The position numbers were made by a program, and so were the translations under genes. From Polaromonas sp. (GTDB taxonomy: Bacteria; Pseudomonadota; Gammaproteobacteria; Burkholderiales; Burkholderiaceae_C), in contig NZ_JAUXUP010000045.1 in NCBI RefSeq assembly GCF_030680935.1, positions 1 through 41,722 on the forward strand: a DNA stretch of 41,722 nt, written 5' to 3'. Below are positions 9,041 to 18,617 of this stretch, one piece after another; within the stretch, counting starts at the first letter, position 1; each line of letters starts with the position of its first letter. A model generated the notes under the pieces. It was given only the letters and a program-made list of their open reading frames with translations, was not told the origin of the DNA and ran no database searches.

Positions 9041-9067
9041 TTCTTTCTCCTAAACTTTTGACTGCGC

Positions 9068-9286
9068 CTACTTGGCGCGGAATACGATGCGTGCTCGCGA
9101 CAAATCGTAGGGCGTTAACTCAACAGTCACTTTGTCTCCTGGAAGAATACGTATGTAATGCATTCGCATTTTTCCAGATATGTGACCTAAAACTACATGA
9201 CCATTTTCCAACTTCACCCTAAACGTCGCATTGGGAAGATTCTCGACGACCTCCCCCTGCATCTGGATGACATCATCTTTCGACAT
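9068..9286 (-). CDS. infA: Translation initiation factor IF-1
   Basis: A 72-residue OB-fold protein that binds the A site of the 30S subunit during initiation. Conserved blocks are [39 protein letters not shown] and [19 protein letters not shown], ending ARIVFRAK. It starts 3 nt after the secY stop, so the two are probably translationally coupled. Confidence 0.97.
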   Translation of the reverse strand: MSKDDVIQMQGEVVENLPNATFRVKLENGHVVLGHISGKMRMHYIRILPGDKVTVELTPYDLSRARIVFRAK

Positions 9287-9289
9287 GAA

Positions 9290-10609
9290 TCAACCACCGG
9301 GCGACGTCTTAAAATTTGCTTTCTTCAATAAGGATTCGTACTGCTGAGACATCATGTAGTTCTGCACTTGCGCCATGAAATCCATGGTGACAACCACAAT
9401 AATCAGCAACGACGTTCCCCCAAAATAGAACGGCACGTTGTACTTCAAAATCAGAAACTCGGGTAGCAGGCAGACAAAGGTGATGTACACAGCACCAGCG
9501 AGCGTCAGTCGAACCAAAATCTTGTCGATATACCTTGCGGTCTGGTCGCCAGGACGGATGCCGGGTATGAACGCACCGCTCTTCTTCAGGTTGTCAGCTG
9601 TCTCGCGGCTATTGAAAACCAAAGCGGTGTAGAAGAAACAGAAAAATATGATCGCACTGGCATAAAGCAATACGTAGATTGGCTGGCCCGGCGTCAAGGT
9701 GCCGGCAATATCCTTGAGCCAGCGCATGCCTTCGCCCGTACTGAACCACCCCACCACAGTCGCCGGTAACAGAATGATCGATGACGCAAAAATGGGAGGT
9801 ATCACCCCAGCCATGTTGAGTTTCAAGGGTAAATGGGAGGATTGACCGCCGTAAACCTTGTTGCCCACCTGCCGTCTCGCGTAGTTCACCAGAATTTTCC
9901 GCTGCCCACGCTCCACGAACACCACAAAATACGTCACCAACACAACCACCAACACGATTGCAATGGCCACCAAGATGCTCATCGCACCGGTACGTACCAA
10001 TTCAAGTAACCCACCGAGTGCGCTGGGCAAACCAGCCGCGATGCCCGCGAAAATCAGGATGGAGATGCCATTACCCAAACCGCGTTCCGTAATTTGCTCG
10101 CCGAGCCACATCAAAAACATCGTACCAGCCGTCAAACTTACCACCGCCGTCATGCGAAAGCCGAATCCAGGAGCAAGGACGAGGCCTGGCGAGCTCTCTA
10201 GCGCAACTGCAATACCCATGGACTGGAACAGCGCGAGACCCAAAGTTCCATAGCGGGTGTATTGCGTGATCTTCCTCCGACCCGCTTCTCCTTCTTTTTT
10301 CATCTGCTCGAATGTTGGCACCACATAGGTCAACAGCTGCATGATGATGGAGGCCGAAATGTAGGGCATGATCCCCAGCGCAAATACAGTAAACCGCGAG
10401 AGCGCCCCGCCCGAGAACATATTGAACAAACTCAATATGCCGCCCTGCTGCCCCTTGAAAAGTTGTTGGAGCTGGGTCGGATCAATTCCGGGAACAGGAA
10501 TGTGCGCACCAACCCGATATACCACCAGCGCAAGCAGCAAGAACACAAGCCTGTTGCGCAGGTCACCGAACTTGCCGGTTTTTGCAATTTGTGCAGAGCT
10601 GGTTGCCAC
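9290..10609 (-). CDS. secY: Protein translocase channel SecY
   Basis: The 439-residue core of the SecYEG channel in the inner membrane, with ten predicted membrane segments. It has the plug and first helices ([20 protein letters not shown], then [20 protein letters not shown]), the cytoplasmic loop [20 protein letters not shown] that contacts SecA and the ribosome, and the C-terminal [18 protein letters not shown] region. It lies between rplO and infA as expected for the spc operon and is within usual family length. Confidence 0.98.
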   Translation of the reverse strand: MATSSAQIAKTGKFGDLRNRLVFLLLALVVYRVGAHIPVPGIDPTQLQQLFKGQQGGILSLFNMFSGGALSRFTVFALGIMPYISASIIMQLLTYVVPTFEQMKKEGEAGRRKITQYTRYGTLGLALFQSMGIAVALESSPGLVLAPGFGFRMTAVVSLTAGTMFLMWLGEQITERGLGNGISILIFAGIAAGLPSALGGLLELVRTGAMSILVAIAIVLVVVLVTYFVVFVERGQRKILVNYARRQVGNKVYGGQSSHLPLKLNMAGVIPPIFASSIILLPATVVGWFSTGEGMRWLKDIAGTLTPGQPIYVLLYASAIIFFCFFYTALVFNSRETADNLKKSGAFIPGIRPGDQTARYIDKILVRLTLAGAVYITFVCLLPEFLILKYNVPFYFGGTSLLIIVVVTMDFMAQVQNYMMSQQYESLLKKANFKTSPGG

Positions 10610-10632
10610 TGATCGTTATCCGTATGGAAGTA

Positions 10633-11064
10633 TTAAGCCAGCGTGCCGCCAGCGGCTTCAATCACTGCCTTGGCACCTGCGGTCGCACCGATTCCATTGA
10701 GCTTCACCGCTTTGGTGAGCTCGCCAGACTTGATGACCTTGACATTTTTGGCAAGCTGCCCCACCAACCCAGCTGTCTTCAGCGCCAGGACGTCTACTTC
10801 GGCCAGCCCAAGCTGCTCCAGCGCGGCCAAAGTTACTTCGGCATTGAATTTCAGCAGCTGTGATTTAAAGCCGCGTTTTGGCAGGCGACGCTGCAATGGC
10901 ATCTGACCGCCTTCAAAACCTACTTTGTGATAACCACCAGCGCGGGACTTTTGGCCCTTGTGACCACGACCAGCCGTTTTGCCAATACCCGAACCGATAC
11001 CTCGTCCGACCCGACGCTTGGCATGTTTTGCGCCTGCAGCAGGCTTGATTCCATTTAGTTCCAT
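10633..11064 (-). CDS. rplO: 50S ribosomal protein L15
   Basis: A 143-residue large-subunit assembly protein. It starts [20 protein letters not shown], followed by the Gly/Arg/Lys-rich [20 protein letters not shown] and the family motif [18 protein letters not shown]. Two ATGs are adjacent; the second (11064) is preferred because GGAG lies 6 nt upstream, while the first leaves only 3 nt. Confidence 0.97.
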   Translation of the reverse strand: MELNGIKPAAGAKHAKRRVGRGIGSGIGKTAGRGHKGQKSRAGGYHKVGFEGGQMPLQRRLPKRGFKSQLLKFNAEVTLAALEQLGLAEVDVLALKTAGLVGQLAKNVKVIKSGELTKAVKLNGIGATAGAKAVIEAAGGTLA

Positions 11065-11076
11065 CATCGGCTCCGC

Positions 11077-11259
11077 TTAAAGCACCTTGACCAGGTAGCT
11101 GATCTTGTTGATCATGCCGCGCACTGCGGGGGTATCCTGCAACTCGCTCTTGCTGTTGATGCCACGCAGGCCCAGACCACGCACAGTTGCGCGGTGGGAT
11201 TCCTTGGTGCCAATCGGGCTGCGAACCAGTGTCACAGTGAGTTTTTTCTCTGTCGTCAT
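11077..11259 (-). CDS. rpmD: 50S ribosomal protein L30
   Basis: A 60-residue protein starting [19 protein letters not shown], with [20 protein letters not shown] in the middle and [12 protein letters not shown] at the end, all typical of bacterial L30. The open frame continues 14 codons upstream into the rpsE end, but the ATG at 11259 restores the family length. The gap to rpsE is 10 nt. Confidence 0.96.
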   Translation of the reverse strand: MTTEKKLTVTLVRSPIGTKESHRATVRGLGLRGINSKSELQDTPAVRGMINKISYLVKVL

Positions 11260-11269
11260 GGGTACCGCC

Positions 11270-11788
11270 TTAGCCGAAGATTTCTTCGACTGATTTACCA
11301 CGCTTGGCCGCGATGTCCGAAGCCGTCGTGGAGTTGTTCAGCGCGTCCATCGTTGCACGCACCATGTTGTAAGGGTTGCTGGAGCCATGGCTTTTCGCCA
11401 CGATGTCCGTAATGCCCATCACTTCAAATACCGCGCGCATTGGGCCGCCGGCAATGATGCCGGTACCTTTTGCGGCAGGCATCATCATGACGCTGGCTGC
11501 GCCCCAATGACCGAATACGTTGTGATGAATGGTGCCGTTTTTCAACGAGACCTTGGTCATGTTGCGACGGGCCTCTTCCATGGCCTTTTGCACGGCAGCC
11601 GGCACTTCCTTCGACTTGCCCTTACCCATGCCGACACGACCGTCGCCATCACCGACCACTGTGAGTGCGGCAAAACCGAGAATACGGCCACCCTTCACCA
11701 CTTTGGTCACGCGGTTGACCGCGATCATCTTTTCCTTCAGACCATCGTCTGGAGCGTCGTTGTTTGATTTTGCTTGAAACTTGGCCAT
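11270..11788 (-). CDS. rpsE: 30S ribosomal protein S5
   Basis: A 172-residue protein of the 30S decoding region that affects fidelity. The S5 double-stranded RNA-binding domain shows [38 protein letters not shown] and [16 protein letters not shown]. The C-terminal domain carries [19 protein letters not shown] and [15 protein letters not shown]. The order rplR-rpsE-rpmD is standard. Confidence 0.97.
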   Translation of the reverse strand: MAKFQAKSNNDAPDDGLKEKMIAVNRVTKVVKGGRILGFAALTVVGDGDGRVGMGKGKSKEVPAAVQKAMEEARRNMTKVSLKNGTIHHNVFGHWGAASVMMMPAAKGTGIIAGGPMRAVFEVMGITDIVAKSHGSSNPYNMVRATMDALNNSTTASDIAAKRGKSVEEIFG

Positions 11789-11805
11789 ACTTAATTCCAG
11801 TCTGC

Positions 11806-12171
11806 TTAGAACTGCAAGCCAGCTTCGCGAGCAGCCTCAGCCAGCGCTTTCACGCGGCCGTGGTACGCAAAGCCAGCGCGGTCAAACGCCACTTTTTCAA
11901 CACCTGCCGCTTTTGCCTTTTCGGCAATGCGCTTGCCTATGGCCTGCGCAGCAGCAACGTTGGCACCTTTGCCCGACGCGCCAAGATCCTTGCGGACCTC
12001 GACTTCTGCGGTTGACGCAGATGCCAGGACTTTTGTGCCATCGCCAGAAATGACGCTGGCGTAAATGTGCAAATTGGTCCGGTTGACGGTCAGACGCGCA
12101 ACACCTTGCGTGGCAATGCGGATACGGGTCTGGCGTGAACGACGAAGGCGCTGCTCTTTTTTGGTCAACAT
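11806..12171 (-). CDS. rplR: 50S ribosomal protein L18
   Basis: A 121-residue 5S rRNA-binding protein. It starts [19 protein letters not shown] and ends with the family motif [20 protein letters not shown] followed by AAREAGLQF. The middle [12 protein letters not shown] stretch also fits L18. It follows rplF after 11 nt. Confidence 0.96.
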   Translation of the reverse strand: MLTKKEQRLRRSRQTRIRIATQGVARLTVNRTNLHIYASVISGDGTKVLASASTAEVEVRKDLGASGKGANVAAAQAIGKRIAEKAKAAGVEKVAFDRAGFAYHGRVKALAEAAREAGLQF

Positions 12172-12182
12172 GGTGCAGCTCC

Positions 12183-12716
12183 TTACTTCTTCTTGGTTTC
12201 TTTGATCGTGATCTTCTCATCCGCATAACGGATGCCCTTGCCCTTGTACGGCTCGGGTGGACGGACTGCGCGAACTTCTGCAGCAATCTGACCAACACGC
12301 TGACGATCCGACCCCTTGATCACCACCTCGGTAGGGGTGGGGGTAGCCACCTGGATACCAGCCGGCATATCCATCACCACAGGGTGCGAATAACCAACCG
12401 TCAGATTCAGCTTGGCGCCTTGTGCCTGGGCCTTGTAGCCCACCCCAACCAGGCTCAGCTTCTTCTCAAAGCCCTTGGTCACACCCGTCACCATATTGTT
12501 GACAAGCTGGCGCATCGTGCCGCTCATGGCATTGGCTTCACGAGAGTCATTGGCCGGCACAAAAGTCAGCTGCCCTGCATCGCTCTTGATGGTTACCAGT
12601 GCATTCTGCGTCAACGCCAGGGTGCCGAGACTGCCCTTGACATTGATCTGGTCGTCTTTCATCGCCACATCGACGCCCTGAGGCACGATGACTGGCATTT
12701 TTCCTACACGAGACAT
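12183..12716 (-). CDS. rplF: 50S ribosomal protein L6
   Basis: A 177-residue protein of the factor-binding region of the 50S subunit, built of two similar domains. It starts [20 protein letters not shown] and includes [32 protein letters not shown] and the C-terminal signature [20 protein letters not shown]. It lies between rpsH and rplR. Confidence 0.97.
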   Translation of the reverse strand: MSRVGKMPVIVPQGVDVAMKDDQINVKGSLGTLALTQNALVTIKSDAGQLTFVPANDSREANAMSGTMRQLVNNMVTGVTKGFEKKLSLVGVGYKAQAQGAKLNLTVGYSHPVVMDMPAGIQVATPTPTEVVIKGSDRQRVGQIAAEVRAVRPPEPYKGKGIRYADEKITIKETKKK

Positions 12717-12740
12717 TTCAGTTACTCCTCAATGTCGCCG

Positions 12741-13136
12741 TTAAGCTACGTAACAAAGCACTTCACCACCGGTACCGGTAGCGCGCGCCTTGCGATCTGT
12801 CATCACGCCCTTGGGGGTCGTGACGATGGCCACACCCAAGCCATTCATGACCTGGGGGATGGCACCGTGGCCTTTGTAAACGCGAAGGCCAGGGCGGCTG
12901 ACGCGCTCAATGCGCTCAATCACCGGGCGTCCTGCGTAATACTTCAGGGCGATTTCCAACTGGGGCTTGCCGTCGTCGGTTTTGACGGAGAAGCCATCGA
13001 TGTAGCCCTCATCCTTCAACACCTGCGCGATGGCGACTTTGACTTTTGACGACGGCACCAGCACAACGGCTTTTTCAACCATTTGTGCATTGCGGATGCG
13101 TGTCAACATGTCGGCAATAGGATCACTCATGCTCAT
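12741..13136 (-). CDS. rpsH: 30S ribosomal protein S8
   Basis: A 131-residue primary binder of central 16S rRNA. It starts [18 protein letters not shown] and ends with the S8 signature [20 protein letters not shown] and GGEVLCYVA. In E. coli S8 represses the spc operon by binding near the rplE start; I did not find an obvious copy of that target here. Confidence 0.97.
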   Translation of the reverse strand: MSMSDPIADMLTRIRNAQMVEKAVVLVPSSKVKVAIAQVLKDEGYIDGFSVKTDDGKPQLEIALKYYAGRPVIERIERVSRPGLRVYKGHGAIPQVMNGLGVAIVTTPKGVMTDRKARATGTGGEVLCYVA

Positions 13137-13153
13137 TTGTAGTTCTCCTATGC

Positions 13154-13459
13154 TTACCAGCTTGCCTTGGTGATACCAGGGATATCACCAGCAAAAGCCA
13201 ACTCACGAATCTTGGCGCGAGCCAAGCCGAATTGACGGAATGTACCGCGCGGACGACCCGTGATCGCACAGCGATTGCGCTGACGTGTCGGGTTCGCATT
13301 GCGGGGCAACTTTTGCAACTCCAGACGGGCCAGGGCGCGCTCTTCATCGGAGCGCTTGGCGTCGTTGGACGTTGCTTTGAGTTCTGTGTATTTCTTGGCG
13401 AACTTGGCCGCGAGTTTCTCGCGCTTCAATTCACGTTGCAATAAAGCCTGTTTTGCCAT
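13154..13459 (-). CDS. rpsN: 30S ribosomal protein S14 (zinc-free form)
   Basis: A 101-residue head protein starting [20 protein letters not shown] and ending [18 protein letters not shown] plus ITKASW. The central [12 protein letters not shown] carries one cysteine only, and the length is that of the long, zinc-independent form. The open frame extends 42 codons upstream within rplE, but the ATG at 13459 matches the family start. Confidence 0.96.
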   Translation of the reverse strand: MAKQALLQRELKREKLAAKFAKKYTELKATSNDAKRSDEERALARLELQKLPRNANPTRQRNRCAITGRPRGTFRQFGLARAKIRELAFAGDIPGITKASW

Positions 13460-13466
13460 GTCCGCC

Positions 13467-14042
13467 TCAGTTCTTGAACGGAAAACGGAAGCCAGTGAGG
13501 AGCGCCTTGCACTCTTCATCGGTCTTAGCCGTGGTGGTGATGCTGATGTTGAGACCGCGCAGGGCGTCAACCTTGTCGTACTCAATTTCAGGGAAAATGA
13601 TCTGCTCTTTCACGCCGATGTTGTAATTGCCACGGCCATCAAACGCGCGACCAGAAATACCCCGGAAGTCACGAACACGCGGCAGCGCCACGGTGACGAA
13701 ACGGTCCAGGAACTCATACATCTGCACACCGCGCAAAGTCACCATGCAGCCAATGGGCAGGTCTTCGCGGATCTTGAAACCGGCAATCGCCTTCTTGGCC
13801 TTGGTCACCACCGGCTTCTGGCCGGCGATCTTGGTCATGTCGCTCACCGCGTTGTCCATGACCTTTTTATCGGCCACAGCCTCGCTCACACCCATGTTGA
13901 GCGTGATCTTGGTGATGCGGGGAACCTGCATCGGCGATTTGTAGCCGAATTTTTCAATCAGCGCCGGCGCGATTTTTTCGCGGAACTGGGCCTGCAGGCG
14001 AGCCTGAGCAGGAGCAGCTTGTGTAGGTGCGATTTTTGCCAT
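13467..14042 (-). CDS. rplE: 50S ribosomal protein L5
   Basis: A 191-residue 5S rRNA-binding protein that forms bridge B1b. It has [39 protein letters not shown] and the C-terminal [20 protein letters not shown]. The N-terminus carries about 12 extra residues ([16 protein letters not shown]) compared with the usual 179, a small Ala/Gln/Pro extension. It starts 2 nt after the rplX stop. Confidence 0.97.
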   Translation of the reverse strand: MAKIAPTQAAPAQARLQAQFREKIAPALIEKFGYKSPMQVPRITKITLNMGVSEAVADKKVMDNAVSDMTKIAGQKPVVTKAKKAIAGFKIREDLPIGCMVTLRGVQMYEFLDRFVTVALPRVRDFRGISGRAFDGRGNYNIGVKEQIIFPEIEYDKVDALRGLNISITTTAKTDEECKALLTGFRFPFKN

Positions 14043-14044
14043 GT

Positions 14045-14365
14045 TTATGCAGCCTTGATTTCGTCGCCACTGGATTTGAAGACGCGCACTTTTTTGCCGT
14101 CAGCCAGAAGCTTGATGCCAACGCGATCCGCCTTGCCGGTTGCCGCATTGAAAATAGCGACATTGGATTGGTGAATCGGCATGTTTTTCTCAACGATGCC
14201 ACCCGTCGTACCCTTGAGCGGATTCGGCTTGGTGTGTTTTTTCACCAGGTTGATCCCATCCACCAGCACGTAGCTATCGTCCTTGCGGAGCGAAATCGTG
14301 CCGCGCTTACCCGTGTCACGACCTGCGCTCACAATGATCTCGTCGCCTGTGCGAATCTTGTTCAT
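14045..14365 (-). CDS. rplX: 50S ribosomal protein L24
   Basis: A 106-residue assembly initiator of the 50S subunit with a KOW motif at the start ([20 protein letters not shown], then [20 protein letters not shown]) and the [20 protein letters not shown] and [12 protein letters not shown] blocks. It lies between rplN and rplE in the standard order. Confidence 0.97.
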   Translation of the reverse strand: MNKIRTGDEIIVSAGRDTGKRGTISLRKDDSYVLVDGINLVKKHTKPNPLKGTTGGIVEKNMPIHQSNVAIFNAATGKADRVGIKLLADGKKVRVFKSSGDEIKAA

Positions 14366-14374
14366 GGCGTGTCC

Positions 14375-14743
14375 TTACAGAACTTCGGGAGCCAGGGACA
14401 CGATCTTCATGAACTTTTCGGTGCGCAGTTCGCGCGTGACCGGTCCGAAGATACGGGTGCCGATAGGCTCCAGCTTGGCATTAAGCAACACTGCTGCGTT
14501 GCCATCGAATTTGACGAGCGAACCATCACCGCGGCGGATACCCTTGGCGGTACGAACCACCACAGCACTGTAAACCTCGCCTTTTTTGACGCGGCCACGC
14601 GGAGCGGCTTCTTTGATACTCACCTTGATGACGTCACCAACGCTGGCGTACCGGCGCTTGGATCCGCCCAGCACTTTGATGCACATCACGGATTTGGCGC
14701 CCGTGTTGTCAGCAACATCGAGTTTGGATTGCGTTTGAATCAT
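14375..14743 (-). CDS. rplN: 50S ribosomal protein L14, first gene of the spc operon
   Basis: A 122-residue protein of the 50S subunit interface. It starts [20 protein letters not shown] and contains [38 protein letters not shown] and [13 protein letters not shown]. It is the promoter-proximal gene of this ribosomal block. The genes usually upstream (rpsQ, rpmC, rplP and the rest of the S10 operon) are not here; a strong promoter and a leader of about 150 nt precede it. Confidence 0.97.
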   Translation of the reverse strand: MIQTQSKLDVADNTGAKSVMCIKVLGGSKRRYASVGDVIKVSIKEAAPRGRVKKGEVYSAVVVRTAKGIRRGDGSLVKFDGNAAVLLNAKLEPIGTRIFGPVTRELRTEKFMKIVSLAPEVL

Positions 14744-14801
14744 TTAAATTAGTCCCAACTTGCACCAGCGCGTACTTTTACGGTTTTCACCGGAAACCCA
14801 C

Positions 14802-14843
14802 TTACCAGTCAGTCTTGGGCCCGTCGTCCGCACCACAAACCAC
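14802..14843 (-). CDS. Possible 13-residue leader peptide upstream of rplN
   Basis: A short frame starting GTG at 14843 and ending TAA at 14802, with a perfect Shine-Dalgarno AACGGAGG whose GGAGG core (14852-14856) ends 8 nt before the start. The peptide would read (M)VCGADDGPKTDW after a second Val, with Cys and Trp codons. It lies inside the rplN leader, about 47 nt after the likely transcription start and 58 nt before rplN. A small GGTTT/AAACC hairpin (14782-14798) follows. No family is known to me; whether it is translated is inference from the ribosome site. Confidence 0.4.
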   Translation of the reverse strand: MVCGADDGPKTDW

Positions 14844-14896
14844 TTGCGATGCCTCCGTTAGGCAGAATTCTCAGCTTTTTAAAGCGAAGCCCACGA

Positions 14897-14924
14897 TTAT
14901 TACCAAATTTTCCTGCCCTGTCAA
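14897..14924 (-). promoter_or_regulatory. Strong sigma-70 promoter of the spc operon
   Basis: On the minus strand TTGACA (14919-14924) and TAATAA (14897-14902, followed by T) are separated by 16 nt. A consensus -35 with a near-consensus -10 fits a highly expressed ribosomal operon. Transcription would start near 14890. The rest of the 14744-15072 gap shows no gene beyond the possible leader peptide, and no convincing terminator for glpD is visible. Confidence 0.75.
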
Positions 14925-15072
14925 CCAAGAAACCGCAATCTACCTGCTTGACTGTCTTTGAGGATGAAAATTTGGCGTCAAAAAATCGCCCGGACCCCAG
15001 TCAAAGCTGCACGGACAGCTCTTAAAAAAGGAGCTCGTCAGTACCACCGTCGCGCAGGCGCATTACCCACCA

Positions 15073-16668
15073 TCAGGTCGGGAGGGCCAGATACCGGTCT
15101 GCCAACGCAAGAAAAGCGGTTAGTTGCGGATCAACCTGATTTTCTTCAGCCAGTAGCGCGGCCACGAGGCCCGCCAAGGATTTCGCCAGCGCCGCATCCA
15201 GGAAAAGCAGCCGGGACCGGCGCGCCAGCACATCCTCTACCGTTCTGGCGTACTCGTGCCTGGCGGCAAAACGCACCATGGCTTCGGTCAAGCCGCCGCC
15301 CAACACCCGGTCCGCACCGGGCAAAGCGAGAACAGCGGGCGCTTCACTTCCGTACTGATGGATTCCCGGCGGCTCGCTGATTTTGTGACTCGAAGGCTGG
15401 GCACCGACCAGGCGCAGGTCGGCCGTCACACCGCCCGGACGTTTTGCCAGCAGGTGGGCGGCAAAACAGTTGTCCAGCACGTCTTCCGCCATGGCGCGGT
15501 AGGTGGTCCACTTCCCCCCGGTCACGGTCACCAGGCCGCTTTTGCTGACAAGCACGGTGTGTTCGCGCGACAAGGCCTGGGTGCGCTCACCATCATCTTC
15601 CGGGGGTTTGACCAGTGGCCGCAGCCCAACCCAGATACTGCGAATGTCAGCCGGTCCGGGCGCCTTGCTCAGGTAACGCGCGGACTCACCCAGGATGAAA
15701 TCGACTTCTTCGCGAAAAGCCACCGGCTCACGCGCCAGGTCGTTGCGCGGCGTATCGGTGGTACCCAGGATGGTCTTGCCAAGCCAGGGCACGGCAAATA
15801 GAACGCGTCCATCGGCAGTTTTGGGTATCAGCAGCGCATGGTCGCCCGGCAAAAATGACCGATCCACAACAATATGAACGCCCTGGCTGGGCGCCACCAT
15901 GGGTTTGGCCTCGCGGCCTATGGCCTGTCCATCGAGCAAACGCAGTTGGTCCACCCAAACGCCAGCCGCATTGACAATACATTTGGACTTTATCGTAAGT
16001 GTTTGCCCACTTTCGGCGTCCGTCACACGCAAACCGGCCAGTTTGCCTTTTTCGTGAATCAGCCCGGTCGCAGCGCAGTAATTGACCAGCAAGGCGCCCG
16101 CCCGGGCGGCGCTGCGGGCCAGGGCCAGGGCCAGACGTGCGTCGTCAAACTGCCCATCCCAATATTTCACGCCCCCCTTGAGCCCGTCCTGATGCGCCGT
16201 CGGAAGCAGTTGCAAGGTTTCGGTGCGACTCAAAAACTCAGTGGCGCCCAGGCCGGACTTGCCCGCCAGCGCGTCGTACATCTTGAGGCCAACGCCGTAA
16301 AAGGGAGCTTCCCAGAATTTATAGGAGGGCATCACAAAGGCTAGCGGTTGGGCCAGATGCGGTGCATTGGCCAGCAAACGCGTACGTTCGTGCAGTGCTT
16401 CACGCACCAAAGAGATATTGCCCTGAGCCAGATAACGGACGCCCCCATGGACCAGCTTGGTTGCCCGGGATGAGGTACCTTTGGCAAAGTCGTGCGACTC
16501 GACAAGAACCACCGAGAATCCGCGCGCCGCCGCATCAAGAGCCACACCGAGGCCGGTTGCACCCCCGCCAATGATCGCAATGTCATAGGTCTGGGGCGCC
16601 CGGAGGCGATTGATCAGTTCGGCGCGGTGCGTCGGTAGCAGCAAGGTTTCAAAAGTCATGGGCTTCAT
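15073..16668 (-). CDS. glpD: Aerobic glycerol-3-phosphate dehydrogenase
   Basis: A 531-residue membrane-associated flavoprotein that oxidises glycerol 3-phosphate to dihydroxyacetone phosphate and passes electrons to quinone. The FAD-binding motif is YDIAIIGGGATGLGVALDAA near residues 29-48, followed by VVLVESHDFAKGTSSRATKL and VHGGVRYLAQGNISLVREAL. VNAAGVWVDQ and VTVTGGKWTTYR are further family signatures. The ATG at 16668 has GGAG 7 nt upstream; the frame stays open 27 codons further. It is the last gene of the leftward glycerol unit, separated from glpV by 131 nt with a 13-bp hairpin. Confidence 0.95.
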   Translation of the reverse strand: MKPMTFETLLLPTHRAELINRLRAPQTYDIAIIGGGATGLGVALDAAARGFSVVLVESHDFAKGTSSRATKLVHGGVRYLAQGNISLVREALHERTRLLANAPHLAQPLAFVMPSYKFWEAPFYGVGLKMYDALAGKSGLGATEFLSRTETLQLLPTAHQDGLKGGVKYWDGQFDDARLALALARSAARAGALLVNYCAATGLIHEKGKLAGLRVTDAESGQTLTIKSKCIVNAAGVWVDQLRLLDGQAIGREAKPMVAPSQGVHIVVDRSFLPGDHALLIPKTADGRVLFAVPWLGKTILGTTDTPRNDLAREPVAFREEVDFILGESARYLSKAPGPADIRSIWVGLRPLVKPPEDDGERTQALSREHTVLVSKSGLVTVTGGKWTTYRAMAEDVLDNCFAAHLLAKRPGGVTADLRLVGAQPSSHKISEPPGIHQYGSEAPAVLALPGADRVLGGGLTEAMVRFAARHEYARTVEDVLARRSRLLFLDAALAKSLAGLVAALLAEENQVDPQLTAFLALADRYLALPT

Positions 16669-16722
16669 TGTCCATCTCCACGAAAAGGCTCCTTTGCAGG
16701 TGCACTTTCCGGGCCGTGGTAT

Positions 16723-16753
16723 GTGCGTGCAAACCCCCCAGGTTTGCACGCAC
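16723..16753 (-). other. Long perfect hairpin between glpV and glpD
   Basis: A 13-bp perfect stem (GTGCGTGCAAACC at 16723-16735, complement at 16741-16753) with a 5-nt loop. No T-run follows on the minus strand, so it is not a standard terminator for glpV. It more likely protects the 3' end of transporter mRNA or marks a processing site that sets different glpV and glpD levels. Confidence 0.6.
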
Positions 16754-16799
16754 CCTTATCGGTCAACCAGGCAGCGGGCGAACACCCGCCGGGTCCCGA

Positions 16800-18530
16800 T
16801 CAACGGACCTTGCCATCCTTCCAGGCCTGGAGCAGCTTGTCATAGTTGATGGTTTCGCCTTTGGGCTTCTCGTTGGCCAGCTTTTTCCACGGCGCACCGG
16901 TGTCGCTGAGGTATTTGGCCGGGTCGCCCTTGGGATTTAGCTTGGGCGCGCATTTTTCCATGCCAGCGCGCTCAAGTCGAGCCATGACCTGATCCATCTC
17001 TTCGGCCAGCGTGTCCATGGCAACCTGCGGTGTTTTTTCGCCGGTCACTGCCTGGGCCACATTTTTCCACCAGAGCTGGGCCAGCTTCGGATAGTCAGGC
17101 ACGTTGGTACCCGTCGGCGTCCACGCCACACGGGCCGGGCTGCGGTAGAACTCCACCAGACCACCCAGTTTGGGTGCCAGGTCGGTCATGGCCTTGGAGC
17201 GAATGTCCGACTCGCGGATAGGCGTCAACCCAACAATGGTCTTTTTGAGCGATGTGGTCTTGGCAGTGACAAACTGGGCGTACAGCCAGGCAGCCGCCGT
17301 TCGATTCTCATCATGCGCGCTGAAGAAAGTCCACGAACCCACGTCCTGGTAGCCGTTTTGCATGCCCTGTTTCCAGTAGGGGCCGTTCGGACCAGGCGCC
17401 ATGCGCCATTTGGGCGTGCCGTCCTCATTGACCACGGGCAGGCCTTTTTTGGTCATATCAGCGGTGAAGGCCGTGTACCAGAAAATCTGCTGCGCAATCT
17501 GGCCCTGGGCAGGCACCGGTCCGGCTTCGCCGAAGGTCATGCCCGTGGCCTCCTTGGGCGCGTACTTCTTCATCCAGTCCACGTATTTGGTCAGGGCATA
17601 CACTGCTGCGGGCGAGTTGGTGGCTCCACCGCGTGACACCGAGGCGCCCACCGGCGTGCACTTGTCGGCGCCCACGCGGATACCCCACTCATCAACCGGC
17701 TGGCCATTCGGAATACCCTTGTCGGCGGTACCGGCCATTGACAGCCACGCGTCTGTGAAACGCCAGCCCAGCGAGGGGTCCTTCTTGCCGTAGTCCATAT
17801 GGCCATAGATCGGCTTACCGTCGATGGTCTTGACGTCATTGGTGAAAAAAGCGGCGATGTCCTCATATGCGCTCCAGTTCAGCGGCACGCCGAGGTCGTA
17901 GCCGTACTTGGCCTTGAACTTGTCCTGGAGGTCCTTGCGCGCAAACAAGTCAGCACGGAACCAATACAGGTTCGCGAATTGCTGGTCGGGCAGCTGGTAG
18001 AGCTTGCCATCCGGGGCCGTGGTGAAACTGGTCCCGATGAAGTCCTTCAAGTCCAGGCCCGGGTTGGTCCATTCCTTGCCCTTGCCGGCCATGTAGTCGG
18101 TCAGATTCATCACCTTGCCGTAGCGGTAATGGGTTCCGATCAGGTCGCTGTCGCTGATCCAGCCGTCGTAAATCGACTTGCCCGACTGCATGGAAGTCTG
18201 CAGCTTTTCGACCACATCGCCTTCCTGGATCAAATCGTGTTTGACCTTGATGCCGGTGATTTCTTCAAACGCCTTGGCCAGGGTTTTCGATTCGTACTCG
18301 TGGGTAGTGATGGTTTCCGACACCACCGAAATTTCCTTGACGCCCTTGGCCTGCAGTTTTTTGGCCGCTTCGATGAACCACTTCATCTCGGCCATCTGCT
18401 GGTCCTTGGACAGCGTGGAAGGCTGGAATTCGCTGTCTATCCACTTTTTGGCTTCGGCATCGCCGGCACCGGCATGCTGGGTGGCCATCAGGGCCGCCGC
18501 CAGCGCCAGCGCTGTGTAACGCATCTTCAT
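16800..18530 (-). CDS. glpV: Glycerol ABC transporter substrate-binding protein GlpV
   Basis: A 576-residue periplasmic binding protein of the large family-1 type. It starts with a signal peptide (MKMRYTALALAAALMATQHA, cleavage likely after GAGDAEA or nearby). The mature part includes LAKAFEEITGIKVKHDLIQE, VEKLQTSMQSGKSIYDGWIS, and several Trp-rich ligand-domain stretches (DQQFANLYWFRADLFARKD). An ATG at 18545 with GGAGG upstream is an alternative start; 18530 also has GGAG 7 nt upstream. The neighbours (two permeases, two ATPases, GlpU, glpD) match the Rhizobium glpSTPQUV glycerol importer, so glycerol is the likely ligand. Confidence 0.88.
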   Translation of the reverse strand: MKMRYTALALAAALMATQHAGAGDAEAKKWIDSEFQPSTLSKDQQMAEMKWFIEAAKKLQAKGVKEISVVSETITTHEYESKTLAKAFEEITGIKVKHDLIQEGDVVEKLQTSMQSGKSIYDGWISDSDLIGTHYRYGKVMNLTDYMAGKGKEWTNPGLDLKDFIGTSFTTAPDGKLYQLPDQQFANLYWFRADLFARKDLQDKFKAKYGYDLGVPLNWSAYEDIAAFFTNDVKTIDGKPIYGHMDYGKKDPSLGWRFTDAWLSMAGTADKGIPNGQPVDEWGIRVGADKCTPVGASVSRGGATNSPAAVYALTKYVDWMKKYAPKEATGMTFGEAGPVPAQGQIAQQIFWYTAFTADMTKKGLPVVNEDGTPKWRMAPGPNGPYWKQGMQNGYQDVGSWTFFSAHDENRTAAAWLYAQFVTAKTTSLKKTIVGLTPIRESDIRSKAMTDLAPKLGGLVEFYRSPARVAWTPTGTNVPDYPKLAQLWWKNVAQAVTGEKTPQVAMDTLAEEMDQVMARLERAGMEKCAPKLNPKGDPAKYLSDTGAPWKKLANEKPKGETINYDKLLQAWKDGKVR

Positions 18531-18617
18531 GACTTGTCTCCTCATAAATTACCTCCCCCAATGGTTTCCATGACTCGCCCGGCTCCGGGGAAGCAATGAG
18601 CCGGATCCGTATCTCTG

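Noticed and set aside
12135..13049. 304-codon plus-strand frame opposite rplF and rpsH
   Set aside because: Antisense to two certain ribosomal genes; the His-rich product is typical of a shadow frame.
14941..15072. Terminator of glpD
   Set aside because: A/T runs are present but no convincing stem precedes them on the minus strand.
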